NCBI GenBank assembly: GCA_902168245.1
Contig: CABHPA010000161.1
Span: 1 to 35,877 of the forward strand
Reading direction: 5' to 3'
DNA from: Candidatus Melainabacteria bacterium
Lineage (GTDB): Bacteria; Cyanobacteriota; Vampirovibrionia; Vampirovibrionales; Vampirovibrionaceae
Length of the DNA stretch: 35,877 nt
The number at the start of each line of letters is the position of its first letter. The stretch's first letter is position 1. The notes beneath the pieces were generated by a model, which made no database searches, had not been told where the DNA came from, and saw only the letters and a program-made list of their open reading frames with translations. The translations under genes and the position numbers were made by a program. Of the stretch, positions 1-8,630 are shown piece after piece.

Positions 1-1
1 C

Positions 2-967
2 GCCAGACTCAGTGAGCACATTCCGCCAGGAGACTGGTCCCAGCTGACTTTTCTGGATGCCTTCCTGGGCGGTGGCGCGGTCAGTTTGTATGCCAAATCA
101 CAGGGATTTCAGCAATTATTAGCCAACACTGGTCGGATCGCTCTCAAATCGTGGGACATGCTTTATTGCGTAACCAGTCTGACACGTTAAATGAGGCCGA
201 CTGGCCTGTGATTGCCGATTGTGAGCCAGCGGATGAGATCTGTGCCGATTTTTCACCGCATACATTCAGTACCCACCATGCCAATTTACTGGAACAAATC
301 AGGCAGGCCGCTGCTCATGACAAAAGAGACTACCCGAAAAGCCTTATACCAATTGTTGCTTTGGCATCTAGCCGGGGACTTCGTTTGTTTTGGTTCCTCC
401 ATCGGAAGCAGCAATCGCCCTTATGCCGAAGCTTTGGATGGCTTACGCTCCTGGGATCATCTTCCCGCCAAGCGCTTTCTGGATAAAAGCATCCAACGCC
501 TATTGCAGCCTACCTGGCACTTGGTGAAAAAACGCTCTCAGGCTATTAATCAAAGTGTGATCGGTGGCTCGCCAGTTTCTCTTTTTCAACAGGATGCTTT
601 GGAATTTGTCCGCCAAATCCAAGGCGATATCCTCTATCTAGATCCGCCATACGCCCAAACCATCCGGTATGAATCGGCGTTCAAAACCGTTGATCGGCTT
701 TTGACTGGATCTATCCAAGTCGATCCACCCTCTGCCTTCAGTCAAAGCGTTGACCCGCTGAATGCCCTGCTTGAATCAGTCCGGCATATCCCCGTCTGGA
801 TCCTGTCATATGGAAATAAAACCATTAGCCTAGAGGAACTCAAAGCACGAGTTCAAGCTCATCGACCCAAAGCCCGGATTACCGCCTATGCCAGGCAATA
901 CGTGCATATGCCCCATGTCAGTGAAAACCATACTCACCAAGAACTCTTGATCATTGCAAGTCCATAA
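2..967 (+). pseudogene. D12-class DNA adenine-N6 methyltransferase, 5'-partial, frameshifted
   Basis: The reading begins before the window. Frame 2 shows the AdoMet-binding motif FLDAFLGGGAV (about 50-85). Near 126 the homology moves to frame 1 (WSDRSQIVGHALLRNQ), and near 325-345 it returns to frame 2, which carries the catalytic LYLDPPYAQT motif (about 633-662) and stops at 967. D12 methyltransferases methylate adenine N6 in DNA, and phages often carry them next to packaging genes, as here. The first shift looks like loss of one base and the second like gain of one, so they cancel. Frame 2 read alone stops at 188-190. This is therefore a disrupted gene unless the indels are sequencing errors. 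Family confidence is high; functional status is uncertain. Confidence 0.8.
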
Positions 968-979
968 AGGAGTTGGGCT

Positions 980-1078
980 ATGAAACCCATCATTCTCAAC
1001 CACCTGTAGGCCAAGCATCGAAGTACCAAAGGACTATGCTCTTTAAAAGATATTAAAAAACAATTCAGCCTCTGCTAA
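980..1078 (+). pseudogene. possible short gene with an in-frame TAG
   Basis: A strong Shine-Dalgarno AAAGGAG (966-972) lies 7 nt before an ATG at 980. The frame reads nine codons (MKPIILNHL), meets TAG at 1007-1009, then continues open for 22 codons to TAA at 1076-1078. The TAG could derive from a CAG glutamine codon by one change. No family is recognised. It sits just after the methyltransferase, so it could be a decayed small phage gene. The good ribosome site is the only strong support. Confidence 0.25.
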
Positions 1079-1476
1079 AGTGAGTAGACAAGCGATTCCT
1101 CTCCCCAATAGGAGGCAAATGACCCAAGTGCGTTGATAGAAGCCGCACACCCTGAAGGAGTCCAGGGTCTTGCCCAAGGTGGGCCATGGCATGGCCATTC
1201 ATTGAACCTGTGTTTTTACGCATTCGGACTTAAAAGTGGACCATGCCGCTGATAGCGTATTAAAAATCGTTTTCCGTACTGTTACAGTAATGCCAGAACG
1301 ATTCTTCTCACCATCGCCCAGGGAAAGCGATGGAATTCCCGTTTCCTGAGGACTATTCATCGGGAGATATCGGCATGCCGTCCATCTACGCGTAGGCATG
1401 CAGATATTCTTTCGTATCGCAGGGACGATACCTCGGGTCAGTCAATTAGTGAAAGTCAAATCAGGAGGATTTGAAG
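1079..1476. other. gene-free stretch in phage region
   Basis: About 400 nt without a convincing gene. It holds a short AGGAGG-preceded ATG at about 1121 that stops after five codons, and a quasi-palindromic GGCCATGGCATGGCC near 1184. Only short open frames occur, none with recognisable similarity. It could be decayed phage DNA between the methyltransferase and the ParB-like gene. Confidence 0.4.
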
Positions 1477-2103
1477 ATGCCATCCATTAAACTCAATCTG
1501 CTTCAGGCAGATCCTCGAAACGCCAATGTCTGCTCAGCAGAAACCCTTGAAAAAATCCGTCGCAATATTGAAAGAAGCGGTCATTATCCAGCCCTCATTG
1601 TCCGGCCACATCCCACTCAAGAAGGGCATTATCTGATTCTGGACGGGCATCATCGAAAGCGTATCTTACAGGAGTTGGGCTATCAGGAAGCCTGTTGTGA
1701 GATTTGGGATGTGGGTGAACCAGAGGCATTGCTAGCGCTTGCCACTTTGAATCGCTTGCGTGGGGAAGATGAACCGCGTAAACGCGCTCAATTGATTGAT
1801 GAGTTAAGCCGGTTGATTGCCCTGCCCGAAATGCTGCCCTTGATTCCGGAAACGGAAGGAAGGGTTCGAGATCTCAAAGCGCTGCTTGAGCTGGATTGGG
1901 AAGAACAAGGGGCCAAAATCGAGAGGCAAATTGCCAAAGAACTCAGCACCTTGCCGGTCCCCTTTGCTTGCATGATTGATCCCGCTGACTTTCCGTATGT
2001 GGAAAAGGCACTGTCTTTGGTGGCAGGGGAGAACCGGGGTCAAAAGATGGTTGCCATGAGTAAACACATCCTCAAGGAGGTTAAACCCCATGACAAAACG
2101 TAA
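1477..2103 (+). CDS. ParB-like nuclease-domain protein, phage type
   Basis: About 208 residues. The N-terminal 90 residues form a ParB/Srx-type domain, with LLQADPRNANVCSAETLEKI leading to the box-II-like YLILDGHHRKRILQELGY. The rest is helical, charged and unassigned. I chose ATG 1477 because AGGAGG at 1463-1468 is 8 nt upstream; an in-frame TTG at 1471 is too close. Short ParB-like proteins often sit between a DNA methyltransferase and the terminase genes in tailed-phage genomes, where they are thought to bind or nick DNA. The 3' end overlaps the next gene by 14 nt, which supports co-transcription. Biochemical role here is inferred only. Confidence 0.8.
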   Translation: MPSIKLNLLQADPRNANVCSAETLEKIRRNIERSGHYPALIVRPHPTQEGHYLILDGHHRKRILQELGYQEACCEIWDVGEPEALLALATLNRLRGEDEPRKRAQLIDELSRLIALPEMLPLIPETEGRVRDLKALLELDWEEQGAKIERQIAKELSTLPVPFACMIDPADFPYVEKALSLVAGENRGQKMVAMSKHILKEVKPHDKT

Positions 2104-2536
2104 TCGTGCCACAAATACGGAATATGAAACCCGACTGGATGCCTTAACCGGCCTCATGAAAAGAGGCCATAGCCCCACTCAACTAATCCGGGCCGCCGGT
2201 CAACAATGGGGTGTTTCCATTCGGCAAGCCGACCGCTATCTCAAAGCCATTAAAGAACGGGAAAAAGAAAATCTGAAACAACCCTTTGAATTCCGTTTGA
2301 GTTTTCTGGGGATGCATTTTGATTTCCTGTATGAACAAGCCGTTCAGGAAAAGGACTGGGAACTGGCCCGAAAAGTGACGGAAAACCGGATGACCTTGTA
2401 CAGCATGCAGCACAAAGGGGGACTGGATGATGCGCTTCAATCAGAAACACCTGGATTTGCTAAACACAAAGGACTGGAAGAGCTTATTCGAATGCTGGAA
2501 GAAGAAGGGCGTCAAAAACAAGCCGGATCTGATTAA
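2090..2536 (+). CDS. probable phage small terminase subunit
   Basis: A 148-residue, helix-rich, strongly charged protein. Residues about 20-60 resemble a helix-turn-helix (LTGLMKRGHS, then WGVSIRQADRYLKAIKERE), followed by a predicted helical oligomerisation stretch. AAGGAGG at 2074-2080 lies 9 nt before the ATG. It overlaps the upstream ParB-like gene and the downstream large terminase. TerS proteins recognise packaging sites on phage DNA and pass it to TerL. The call rests mainly on size, the N-terminal DNA-binding-like segment and position directly before TerL; the sequence is not diagnostic by itself. Confidence 0.65.
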   Translation: MTKRNRATNTEYETRLDALTGLMKRGHSPTQLIRAAGQQWGVSIRQADRYLKAIKEREKENLKQPFEFRLSFLGMHFDFLYEQAVQEKDWELARKVTENRMTLYSMQHKGGLDDALQSETPGFAKHKGLEELIRMLEEEGRQKQAGSD

Positions 2537-4070
2537 TGACATTGCCTATGTCCGAGGGTTTCAGGATCTGGATTTTTTTATTAACTGCTTTTTCCCGCAC
2601 CATTGCCAATATCCTTTTTCCAGGATGCACCAGGCCTTTTTTGTCGATGAAGTAGATCCGGCCCGGCGGGGCCGTCGAGATGTAATTGCCGCTCCCCGAG
2701 GGCATGCCAAAACCACCTTCAAAGTCCTGTTCAAAGCCCTCCATGCCATTGTATATGGTTATGAGCCCTTCATTTTGATCCTGGGCCATTCCGCCAGCGA
2801 AGCCCAAGGCAAAGTCCAGAACATTCTGGATGAACTGCAGGGGAATCCGCTTTTAATCGAGGCGTTTGGCGCGTTGGCTCCGCCCTTGAAATATCGTTCC
2901 CGAAAGGGCTTTGTCACGCAAAACGGCATTCGGGTTCTCGCCAAATCCAAGGGCCAGCAAGTCCGTGGACTGATTCATGGGCAATACCGACCCAGTCTGA
3001 TTCTCTGTGATGACATTGAATCCCTAGATGGGACACTGACTCCTGAACAACGGAACAAAACTCGGGACTGGTTCTTCAAAGATGTGCTCAAATGTGGGCA
3101 AGTGGATGGCTCGACCAATTTTACCGTGATTGGTACTTGTCTGCATCCGGAATCCTTGTTATCCGAGCTGTTACAGTCTCCGGGGTGGAAGAGTCGGAAA
3201 TACCAGGCCGTGGAGCGCTTCTCTGAGAATGAATCCCTTTGGGAAAGCTGGAAGGGGATCTATACGGATTTGAGCAATCCAAATCGTCAAGAGGAGGCGC
3301 AAGCCTTTTTTAACGCTAATCAGGAGGCTATGCTGATGGGGACGCAAGTACTCTGGCCGCAAGGGGAAACCTATTACCAGTTAATGCAAATGCGCATTAA
3401 TGAGGGACAAGCCAGTTTCTACAGTGAAAAACAGAATGAACCCCTGGATCCCGAGCGGCAGCTCTTTGATATGAGCCGGGCCAAACGCTTTCGGATGACC
3501 GAGGAAGGATTGTTATGGCTGGATGGATCCGAAAAACAGATGCCCTGGGCCTCGTTGCAGCGGGTGATTGCCTTTCATGATCCGGCTCTGGGCAAAAAGC
3601 CCGGCCAGCATACGGAACCGGATTTTGCGGCCGTTGTGGTGGTGGGGCAAGATACAAACGGGTATCTGTACACGCTGGATTGCTATCTGGAAAAAGCCAC
3701 GCCAGCAGTTCAGATCGCCAAAGCACTGGAAATGCATCGCAAGTGGGATTTTGAGATGTTGTTTCTGGAAGAAAATCATTTTCAGCAGTTGCTTAAACCC
3801 TTATACCTGCAAGCGATTGAAGAATCCGCTGGCTCTACTGGTCTGCGGGTGGTTGGGGTGCACCAGCATCTGAACAAGTACCAGCGCATTTCCACGCTGG
3901 AGCCGGATATTAGCAATGGGTATTTGCTCTTTAGCGAAGCCATTCATCCTCGTTTAATGGATCAACTGACCTTGTTCCCGACCAGCTATGACGATGGACC
4001 GGATGCACTCCAAGGAGCTGTGGCGCAACTGAAGAAGGGCAATGCCCAACCCCGAATCCGACGGATTTAA
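2427..4070 (+). CDS. phage terminase large subunit
   Basis: A 547-residue DNA-packaging motor. The ATPase domain has Walker A APRGHAKTT (residues 89-97) and Walker B LILCDDIES (about 195). The C-terminal RNase H-like nuclease domain shows acidic motifs FHDPALG (about 385), FLEENHFQ (about 450) and DDGPDALQG (about 525). All key residues are present and the length is normal, so it looks functional. The start used has AAAGGGGG about 6 nt upstream and overlaps terS by 110 nt; a later start would lose little. TerL normally precedes the portal gene, but here the phage sequence stops and an IS4-like element follows after about 150 nt. Confidence 0.92.
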   Translation: MMRFNQKHLDLLNTKDWKSLFECWKKKGVKNKPDLINDIAYVRGFQDLDFFINCFFPHHCQYPFSRMHQAFFVDEVDPARRGRRDVIAAPRGHAKTTFKVLFKALHAIVYGYEPFILILGHSASEAQGKVQNILDELQGNPLLIEAFGALAPPLKYRSRKGFVTQNGIRVLAKSKGQQVRGLIHGQYRPSLILCDDIESLDGTLTPEQRNKTRDWFFKDVLKCGQVDGSTNFTVIGTCLHPESLLSELLQSPGWKSRKYQAVERFSENESLWESWKGIYTDLSNPNRQEEAQAFFNANQEAMLMGTQVLWPQGETYYQLMQMRINEGQASFYSEKQNEPLDPERQLFDMSRAKRFRMTEEGLLWLDGSEKQMPWASLQRVIAFHDPALGKKPGQHTEPDFAAVVVVGQDTNGYLYTLDCYLEKATPAVQIAKALEMHRKWDFEMLFLEENHFQQLLKPLYLQAIEESAGSTGLRVVGVHQHLNKYQRISTLEPDISNGYLLFSEAIHPRLMDQLTLFPTSYDDGPDALQGAVAQLKKGNAQPRIRRI

Positions 4071-4231
4071 TGAAATTGTAGTGTTGACTGGTTGAAACAC
4101 GATCATAACCCAATCAATGCGCTCAAAACTGTCTCTTAAGTGGATTTATAGATAAGTTATGTCTATTAATCTTGGAAAACGATTTACAAGACGGTGAAAA
4201 CAAAACTATTTCCCTTGCCTATAACTGAACT

Positions 4232-5145
4232 TCAAGGCAGCCTGACAAATCTTTCGGAGATCAGGGTTTCGGGTTTCAGATCCCCGGAGATGACACTAGC
4301 CAAAGCTGAATAAGGCTTTCCGCCTGAAACGATCTCCAGAAGCGAAAATAGCAAAAGGCAGCCCGCGACAAATATGCCTTGCGCCCGCATGGTTTGTTGC
4401 TGACAGCCGCTGAGTCCAAGCCTGCTCTTGAGTATCCGGAACACCTCTTCAATCTTCCAGCGGAAACGGTAAAGTGTTTGGATAGACTGTCTTTCCAGTA
4501 TCATGCGGTTGCAGAACAGAAAGTGTTTCCGGTCGCGCACAATTTTCAATTTCACCCCATTTTTTAAAAATCCTTCGGCTTCGCCGTAGCCTCTGGGAAT
4601 CAAACGTTTGACCGCAGAACCTGACACCGAACGGTTATTTCGTCCACACATGACGAAAGTCCAGCCATAGTCTGTCAGGCGCTTGAGCATGTCGTCGGTT
4701 GAAAAAGCCCCATCGGCCAGAACAGCTTCGGGACGTAGCTGGTAGCGATTCCGCAGGAGGCTCATCCCTTGCAAAGCCAGTTGCGCAGGAGAATCTGTCC
4801 CTTTGTGGCTAAGAGCAAACCTAGCGAAAAACGCCCAAACCCTGGAACCACCCACAAGAGCAAAAGCACCTCGTAGCCTGTCCGTATTGCGCCATTGGTC
4901 AGCATTTTCAGCTTCTTAGCCAAATGCTTCAGGCCGTATTTCGGGTTCTTCGTGTCATCCACCACCAGATAGCCGGGGTTGGCTTTTGCCAGCTCGATCA
5001 TAGCTGGCAGTACGACTAATTGCTCGTCTTTCAGTCGCTCGAATCCTGTCAGTAATTCCCTGTATGCCTTTGGTGGAAATTCCGTGACCTTGAATCCCCC
5101 TGAAACCAATAACTGATTGGCGAATTCCCCCAATGCCTGTATCAT
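4232..5145 (-). pseudogene. IS4-family transposase, frameshifted
   Basis: The 5' part (5145 down to about 4855) carries the first catalytic aspartate region, YLVVDDTKNPKYG. The 3' part (about 4855-4232) is shifted by -1 (or +2) and carries the second aspartate in VLADGAF. It also carries the IS4 signature Y-2-R-3-E-6-K in YRFRWKIEEVFRILK. Together they make about 300 residues, short for IS4 but with all three catalytic residues. The switch near 4850-4880 has no long A run, so I read it as decay rather than programmed recoding. Confidence 0.85.
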
Positions 5146-5152
5146 CTTCTCT

Positions 5153-5193
5153 AGCCTCTATTTCTGACCCTAGACAAGTCTAGAATAGAGGCT
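5153..5193. repeat. two-tier hairpin upstream of the IS4 transposase start
   Basis: A perfect 10-bp outer inverted repeat (AGCCTCTATT at 5153-5162, AATAGAGGCT at 5184-5193) encloses a perfect 6-bp inner stem (CTAGAC 5170-5175, GTCTAG 5178-5183). It lies 8 nt upstream of the transposase ATG on the minus strand. On the transcript it would cover the ribosome-binding region, so it may block read-through expression from outside or protect an end. The structure is seen; the function is inferred. Confidence 0.7.
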
Positions 5194-5227
5194 CTCGCTG
5201 TTTTTGGGGAGTCAGCGGAAATTCAGT

Positions 5228-5562
5228 GAAACCTTTCCTCACAAAATTTGGCCATTTTTGTTCCTATGTTATCATTGGGCCAGACACGTTAGCCAGGATT
5301 TTTAAAAAATATTTAAACAATTTATGACGTGGTATTTTTTGCAACAGTACCCGTTTTCATGCTATTTTAGCTCCATACTGTATTTCTCTAGATTTCACTC
5401 CCTCGAAGAATATTGGAGAAAGTGCCTTTCGAGAGAAAGCGTATATTTCACTATAGGCTTTATTGTTTTTATTTATCTCTTTTTTACTTTTTTTGTCACC
5501 TTTTTTATCAAACTCATTCTCTTTTCTTTGTAAAAGATGAAGTTTAATGAGGATTCAAAATA
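5228..5562. other. AT-rich gene-poor stretch
   Basis: Very T-rich sequence between the IS4-like element and the next gene. A 69-codon open frame (5324-5533, plus) would encode a Phe/Leu/Ile-rich, membrane-like peptide. It has no Shine-Dalgarno, and T-rich DNA makes such peptides by chance, so I do not call a gene. The 3' end holds the leader and GAGG site (5549-5552) of the following gene. Confidence 0.4.
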
Positions 5563-6348
5563 ATGGATTTTGCTTTTAATTCATATACTAGTCATAAAAA
5601 TATAGTTCCTCGCTTCGGCGTTAGCCGCAAGCGTGATGATTTAGTTAAATGGCATGGTGTAGAACGTGCTCAAGCACTCATGGACTATGTTGGACAAGAG
5701 GAGAATCTATCCAAACGAAGTAAGGATCTTGTTGTATTAGCCAATAGCCAAATTGGGCCTTCAGAGGATCCTGATTTCACGAAAAGAGGTGTGTTTACAT
5801 TAAGAGGTATCCGTATAGCAAGAGGAAAGAATCCTTCCCTGGATTCTTTAGTAGAGGAGCCTGTACCTGGCAAGCTATCGAAGAGTTCCCAGATCCGGGA
5901 ATCAAAAAGCAGAGTAAAAAATCCCACTCAATACTCAGTTTTTCGCCTTGATCCTCAGATCAGTGCAAGTACCACCGCAAATACGTTAGGAGTTAATGCA
6001 CAATCTCCTTTTAGAATACCTTCAGAAAGCTTGGCGAATGCGATAAGGGGGGCCTTCCCCCAAACTCCTGACGCACCACTGAGTATAGGTGACTTTGAGC
6101 CCGGTGTCGGTATACCCATTACCAGTCGTGTAACCCATGAAACTGTCCATATTCCCCTACCGGCGCTGTCTCTACTTCAGGGATGCCTCGCTCAAAAAAA
6201 TGTTTCACAGTCTTTGGCCAAGTTACTTCCTGGCGAAAAAGGTCCAGTGCGTAGCCATCAGAAAAATATTCTGTTAGCAAGACTTGCAACTATTGGAATT
6301 GATAATCTACAGCAAAGTACTAAAGACCATCTCGTCTGGCGAGAATGA
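5563..6348 (+). CDS. hypothetical protein, possibly the N-terminal part of a broken GNAT fusion
   Basis: A 261-residue protein with no recognised family. The N-terminus has FNSY...PRFGVSRKRDD, a pattern partly shared with the unknown gene at 34.3 kb. The middle is charged and of low hydrophobicity, with no signal peptide or membrane segment. Its last 25 residues (LLARLATIGIDNLQQ) look like the start of a GNAT domain, and the rest of a GNAT domain continues immediately downstream in the +1 frame. The present stop may therefore be a product of a frameshift near 6305-6320, and the intact ancestor may have been one longer protein ending in an acetyltransferase domain. A GAGG site lies 10 nt before the ATG. 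A cytoplasmic location is likely. Confidence 0.6.
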   Translation: MDFAFNSYTSHKNIVPRFGVSRKRDDLVKWHGVERAQALMDYVGQEENLSKRSKDLVVLANSQIGPSEDPDFTKRGVFTLRGIRIARGKNPSLDSLVEEPVPGKLSKSSQIRESKSRVKNPTQYSVFRLDPQISASTTANTLGVNAQSPFRIPSESLANAIRGAFPQTPDAPLSIGDFEPGVGIPITSRVTHETVHIPLPALSLLQGCLAQKNVSQSLAKLLPGEKGPVRSHQKNILLARLATIGIDNLQQSTKDHLVWRE

Positions 6349-6769
6349 ATACCCGCTACTCGTAACCTATACATTTCCTCCCAGCCTAACCAAGGAAGAG
6401 ATTTATACAGTCTGGATGGGTAAAGACTACCATCCTTTTGTGGCAATTAAGCAGGCTGGTTAGGATGGAATGTATAAGTTCCATCCTAACCAGCCTGCTC
6501 GGGGTGCCCACGTGGTCAATGCATCTTATATGGTCAAACCCGGCGTTCTAGGAAAAGGGATCGGCAGACAAATGGGAGAACATTCCCTGTTGGCTGCCAA
6601 GCAGGCGGGATTTCTAGCCATGCAGTTTAATATCATAGTCAGTACTAATCGACCAGCAGTTCACTTGTGGCAATCTCTTGGGTTCAATATTATTGGTACT
6701 GTTCCCCAAGCCTTTAACCATTCCATACATGGGTTGGTTAACACCTATATCATGCACCGTTTTCTATAG
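6310..6769 (+). pseudogene. GNAT acetyltransferase remnant with in-frame TAG
   Basis: Frame 2 reads KTISSGENEYPLL, then EEIYTVWMGKDYHPFVAIKQ, TAG (6461-6463), and on through FHPNQPARGAHVVNASYMV, GVLGKGIGRQMGEHSLLAAK and FNIIVSTNRPAVHLWQSLGF to the stop at 6769. The order and motifs match GNAT N-acetyltransferases, whose GxGIGRxMxEHSL loop binds acetyl-CoA. The frame is open on both sides of the TAG, so a single event broke it. No promoter or ribosome site precedes it, which fits a former C-terminal domain of the upstream gene. An ATG at 6470 could restart translation, but the product would lack the first third of the fold. Confidence 0.8.
6450..6499. repeat. perfect 21-bp inverted repeat with 8-nt loop inside the GNAT remnant
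   Basis: Positions 6450-6470 and 6479-6499 are exact reverse complements over 21 bases, separated by TGTATAAG. The right arm encodes the conserved KFHPNQPA segment of the GNAT domain. The left arm contains the premature TAG. The coding arm is therefore probably original and the left arm a copied inverted version. Confidence 0.95.
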
Positions 6770-6840
6770 GCTGGCAGCCATTTCTCTTTTCGGCCCTGAC
6801 ACTCAATTTTTGAACGGTGCCGGACGTGGGTCTCAGTCAC

Positions 6841-8367
6841 TTATACAGGTGCCAAATAAAACAAGAAGGTAGCTCCTTTACCAACTTCTCCTTTTGCCCA
6901 TATATGACCACCATGTCGGTGAATCACTCTTTGTACTGTAGCCAGTCCAATACCAGTACCTGGGAATTCCGTAACAGGATGTAGCCTTTGAAATGCTTGA
7001 AAAAGCTTGTGGGAATAATCTGGATCAAATCCGACACCATTATCTTTAAGACAAAAAACTGTTTTGTTGTCGAGTTGTTTTGAAAAGAATTCAATAACAG
7101 CAGAGGGTGCTTTTGCCGTATATTTCCAGGCATTTTCTAATAAATTTTGCATGGCCGCCCGCATCAATATAGCGTCTCCTTGTGCAATTAATCCCGGTGC
7201 TATCTTGAATTCGACCTGACGCTCCGGCTCAGCACGCTTAAACTCTTCAGCCAATTCATAGGCTAGAGTTGATAAATCAATTGTCTGATTTTTCAATGGG
7301 GAACGATTGACTCGCGATAAATCCAGTAGGGCATCGATCAACTTTAGTGCCTGTTGGCTACAGTCTTCAATAAATGTCAGATACTGCTGACCTTCCAGCG
7401 ATAGCGATTCCGCGTAACGGGCCAGGATTTTGCTTAATTTCACTAAGTTCCGAAGCGGTGCCCTGAGATCATGAGAAACCGAATAAATAAAACTTTCCAG
7501 CTCCTGATTGACAAGCTCTAATTCAGCAGTTCTGGCAATAACCCTTTGTTCTAGCTCCTGAGCTAGTTTTCTATTCTCCTCCTCCGCTTGCTTGCGTTCG
7601 GTAATATCCCTCACAATGATTGAAAAGCCCATTAAAGCGCCTTGCTCCCCATACACAGAAGTCAGGACATTATGCGCAGAGAAACATTTACCATCTTTGC
7701 GAACCAACTGGGCCTCAAAGTCAATGCTGCCTTGCAAAGTCGCAGTATCTAGCTTGCTCATAGGATAGCCCTTTACGCAGTCTTCTTCCCCAAAAAAATG
7801 AGTAAATGGCTCTCTGATAATCTCGTTGGCAGTGTGGCCAAAAATACGCTCAGCCCCTATATTCCAGGTTAATACCTTACCAGAAAGATCAATCATAAAA
7901 ATGCCGTAATCCTTAATGCCTTCTACCAGACGCTGGTAACTGTTTTCCGACTCCAGTAACAGAGCCTCTACCTTCTTACGGGCTTGACGCTCACTCACGT
8001 CCCTTAACTCTCGCTCCAGGGCGGGTATCAGTCGAGCGAGGTTGTCTTTCATTAAATAATCATCAGCCCCTTTATGTAGGGCTTCTACGGCTAAATCCTC
8101 CCCAATGCTGCCTGAAATAATGATAAATGGAATACCCAGTCCGCTTTGCTGCAGAATTTCCATTGCGGCCAAAGCATTGAATCTAGGCATATTGTAATCT
8201 GAAAAGATAATGTCCCAATCTTGACTCTGTAGGGCTGCCCGAAAGTCTTCTGGCGTCTCAACCCGCAAAGAGGTAAAAGAAAGCGATGCCATTTTCAATT
8301 CGTCTTGGATGACTACTGTATCAATTAACGAATCTTCCACAAACAATATTTTTAAAGGTTTTTGCAT
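6841..8367 (-). CDS. hybrid response regulator / PAS / histidine kinase
   Basis: 508 residues. An N-terminal receiver domain has acidic residues E11-D12 and the phospho-acceptor D57 in FSDYNMP. A PAS domain follows (about 145-260) with a PAC-like end, SIIVRDITERKQAEEENRKL. A coiled coil leads to HisKA with the phospho-histidine in SVSHDLRAPLR (about 300). The HATPase domain has an N box (NLLENAWKY), G1 (DNGVGFDP) and G2 (GTGIGLATV). There is no transmembrane segment, so it is a soluble two-component sensor. The receiver-first order suggests it is controlled by another kinase. It is intact. Its receiver resembles that of the divergent gene at 9795. Confidence 0.93.
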   Translation of the reverse strand: MQKPLKILFVEDSLIDTVVIQDELKMASLSFTSLRVETPEDFRAALQSQDWDIIFSDYNMPRFNALAAMEILQQSGLGIPFIIISGSIGEDLAVEALHKGADDYLMKDNLARLIPALERELRDVSERQARKKVEALLLESENSYQRLVEGIKDYGIFMIDLSGKVLTWNIGAERIFGHTANEIIREPFTHFFGEEDCVKGYPMSKLDTATLQGSIDFEAQLVRKDGKCFSAHNVLTSVYGEQGALMGFSIIVRDITERKQAEEENRKLAQELEQRVIARTAELELVNQELESFIYSVSHDLRAPLRNLVKLSKILARYAESLSLEGQQYLTFIEDCSQQALKLIDALLDLSRVNRSPLKNQTIDLSTLAYELAEEFKRAEPERQVEFKIAPGLIAQGDAILMRAAMQNLLENAWKYTAKAPSAVIEFFSKQLDNKTVFCLKDNGVGFDPDYSHKLFQAFQRLHPVTEFPGTGIGLATVQRVIHRHGGHIWAKGEVGKGATFLFYLAPV

Positions 8368-8599
8368 AAGGCTGATATTATTCTGTTGTATTCCATTAAT
8401 GGAGCGTGTTTATTATCTAATTGTATATGCTGACGGTCATGAGCGCATTAAAATAAAACCTTGTATGCATATAGTGCCACTCGATTTGCTTGCTATTGAC
8501 ATATTCAACTGGCAAATCAGAGAGTATTGGGCTATACACAAAACTTAACAGAAGATCTCTTTCCAGTTATACCAACTTTAAAAAGTGGGAAGGCCAGAC

Positions 8600-8605
8600 T
8601 ATAAT
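8600..8605 (+). promoter_or_regulatory. candidate -10 box of the IS630 transposase
   Basis: A TATAAT lies 25 nt before the transposase ATG. A G-rich leader with GGGAGGGGGG directly before the start could serve as ribosome site. No good -35 is visible 17 nt upstream. Confidence 0.35.
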
Positions 8606-8630
8606 GGGGTGAGGAGAAACGGGAGGGGGG

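Larger units (their letters stand above)
4224..5227 (-). mobile_element. IS4-like insertion sequence, degenerate
   Basis: An element of about 1.0 kb around a frameshifted DDE transposase. Candidate ends are ACTGAACTTC (4224-4233) and, inverted, GGAAATTCAGT (5217-5227); they match in 9 of 10 positions and the transposase stop overlaps the left one. No clear target duplication is seen, so the boundaries are tentative. A hairpin lies just before the transposase start. The insertion sits where portal and head genes would be expected after a terminase. Confidence 0.6.

Noticed and set aside
5324..5533. Small membrane-like peptide of 69 residues
   Set aside because: T-rich DNA gives Phe/Leu-rich peptides by chance and there is no Shine-Dalgarno.
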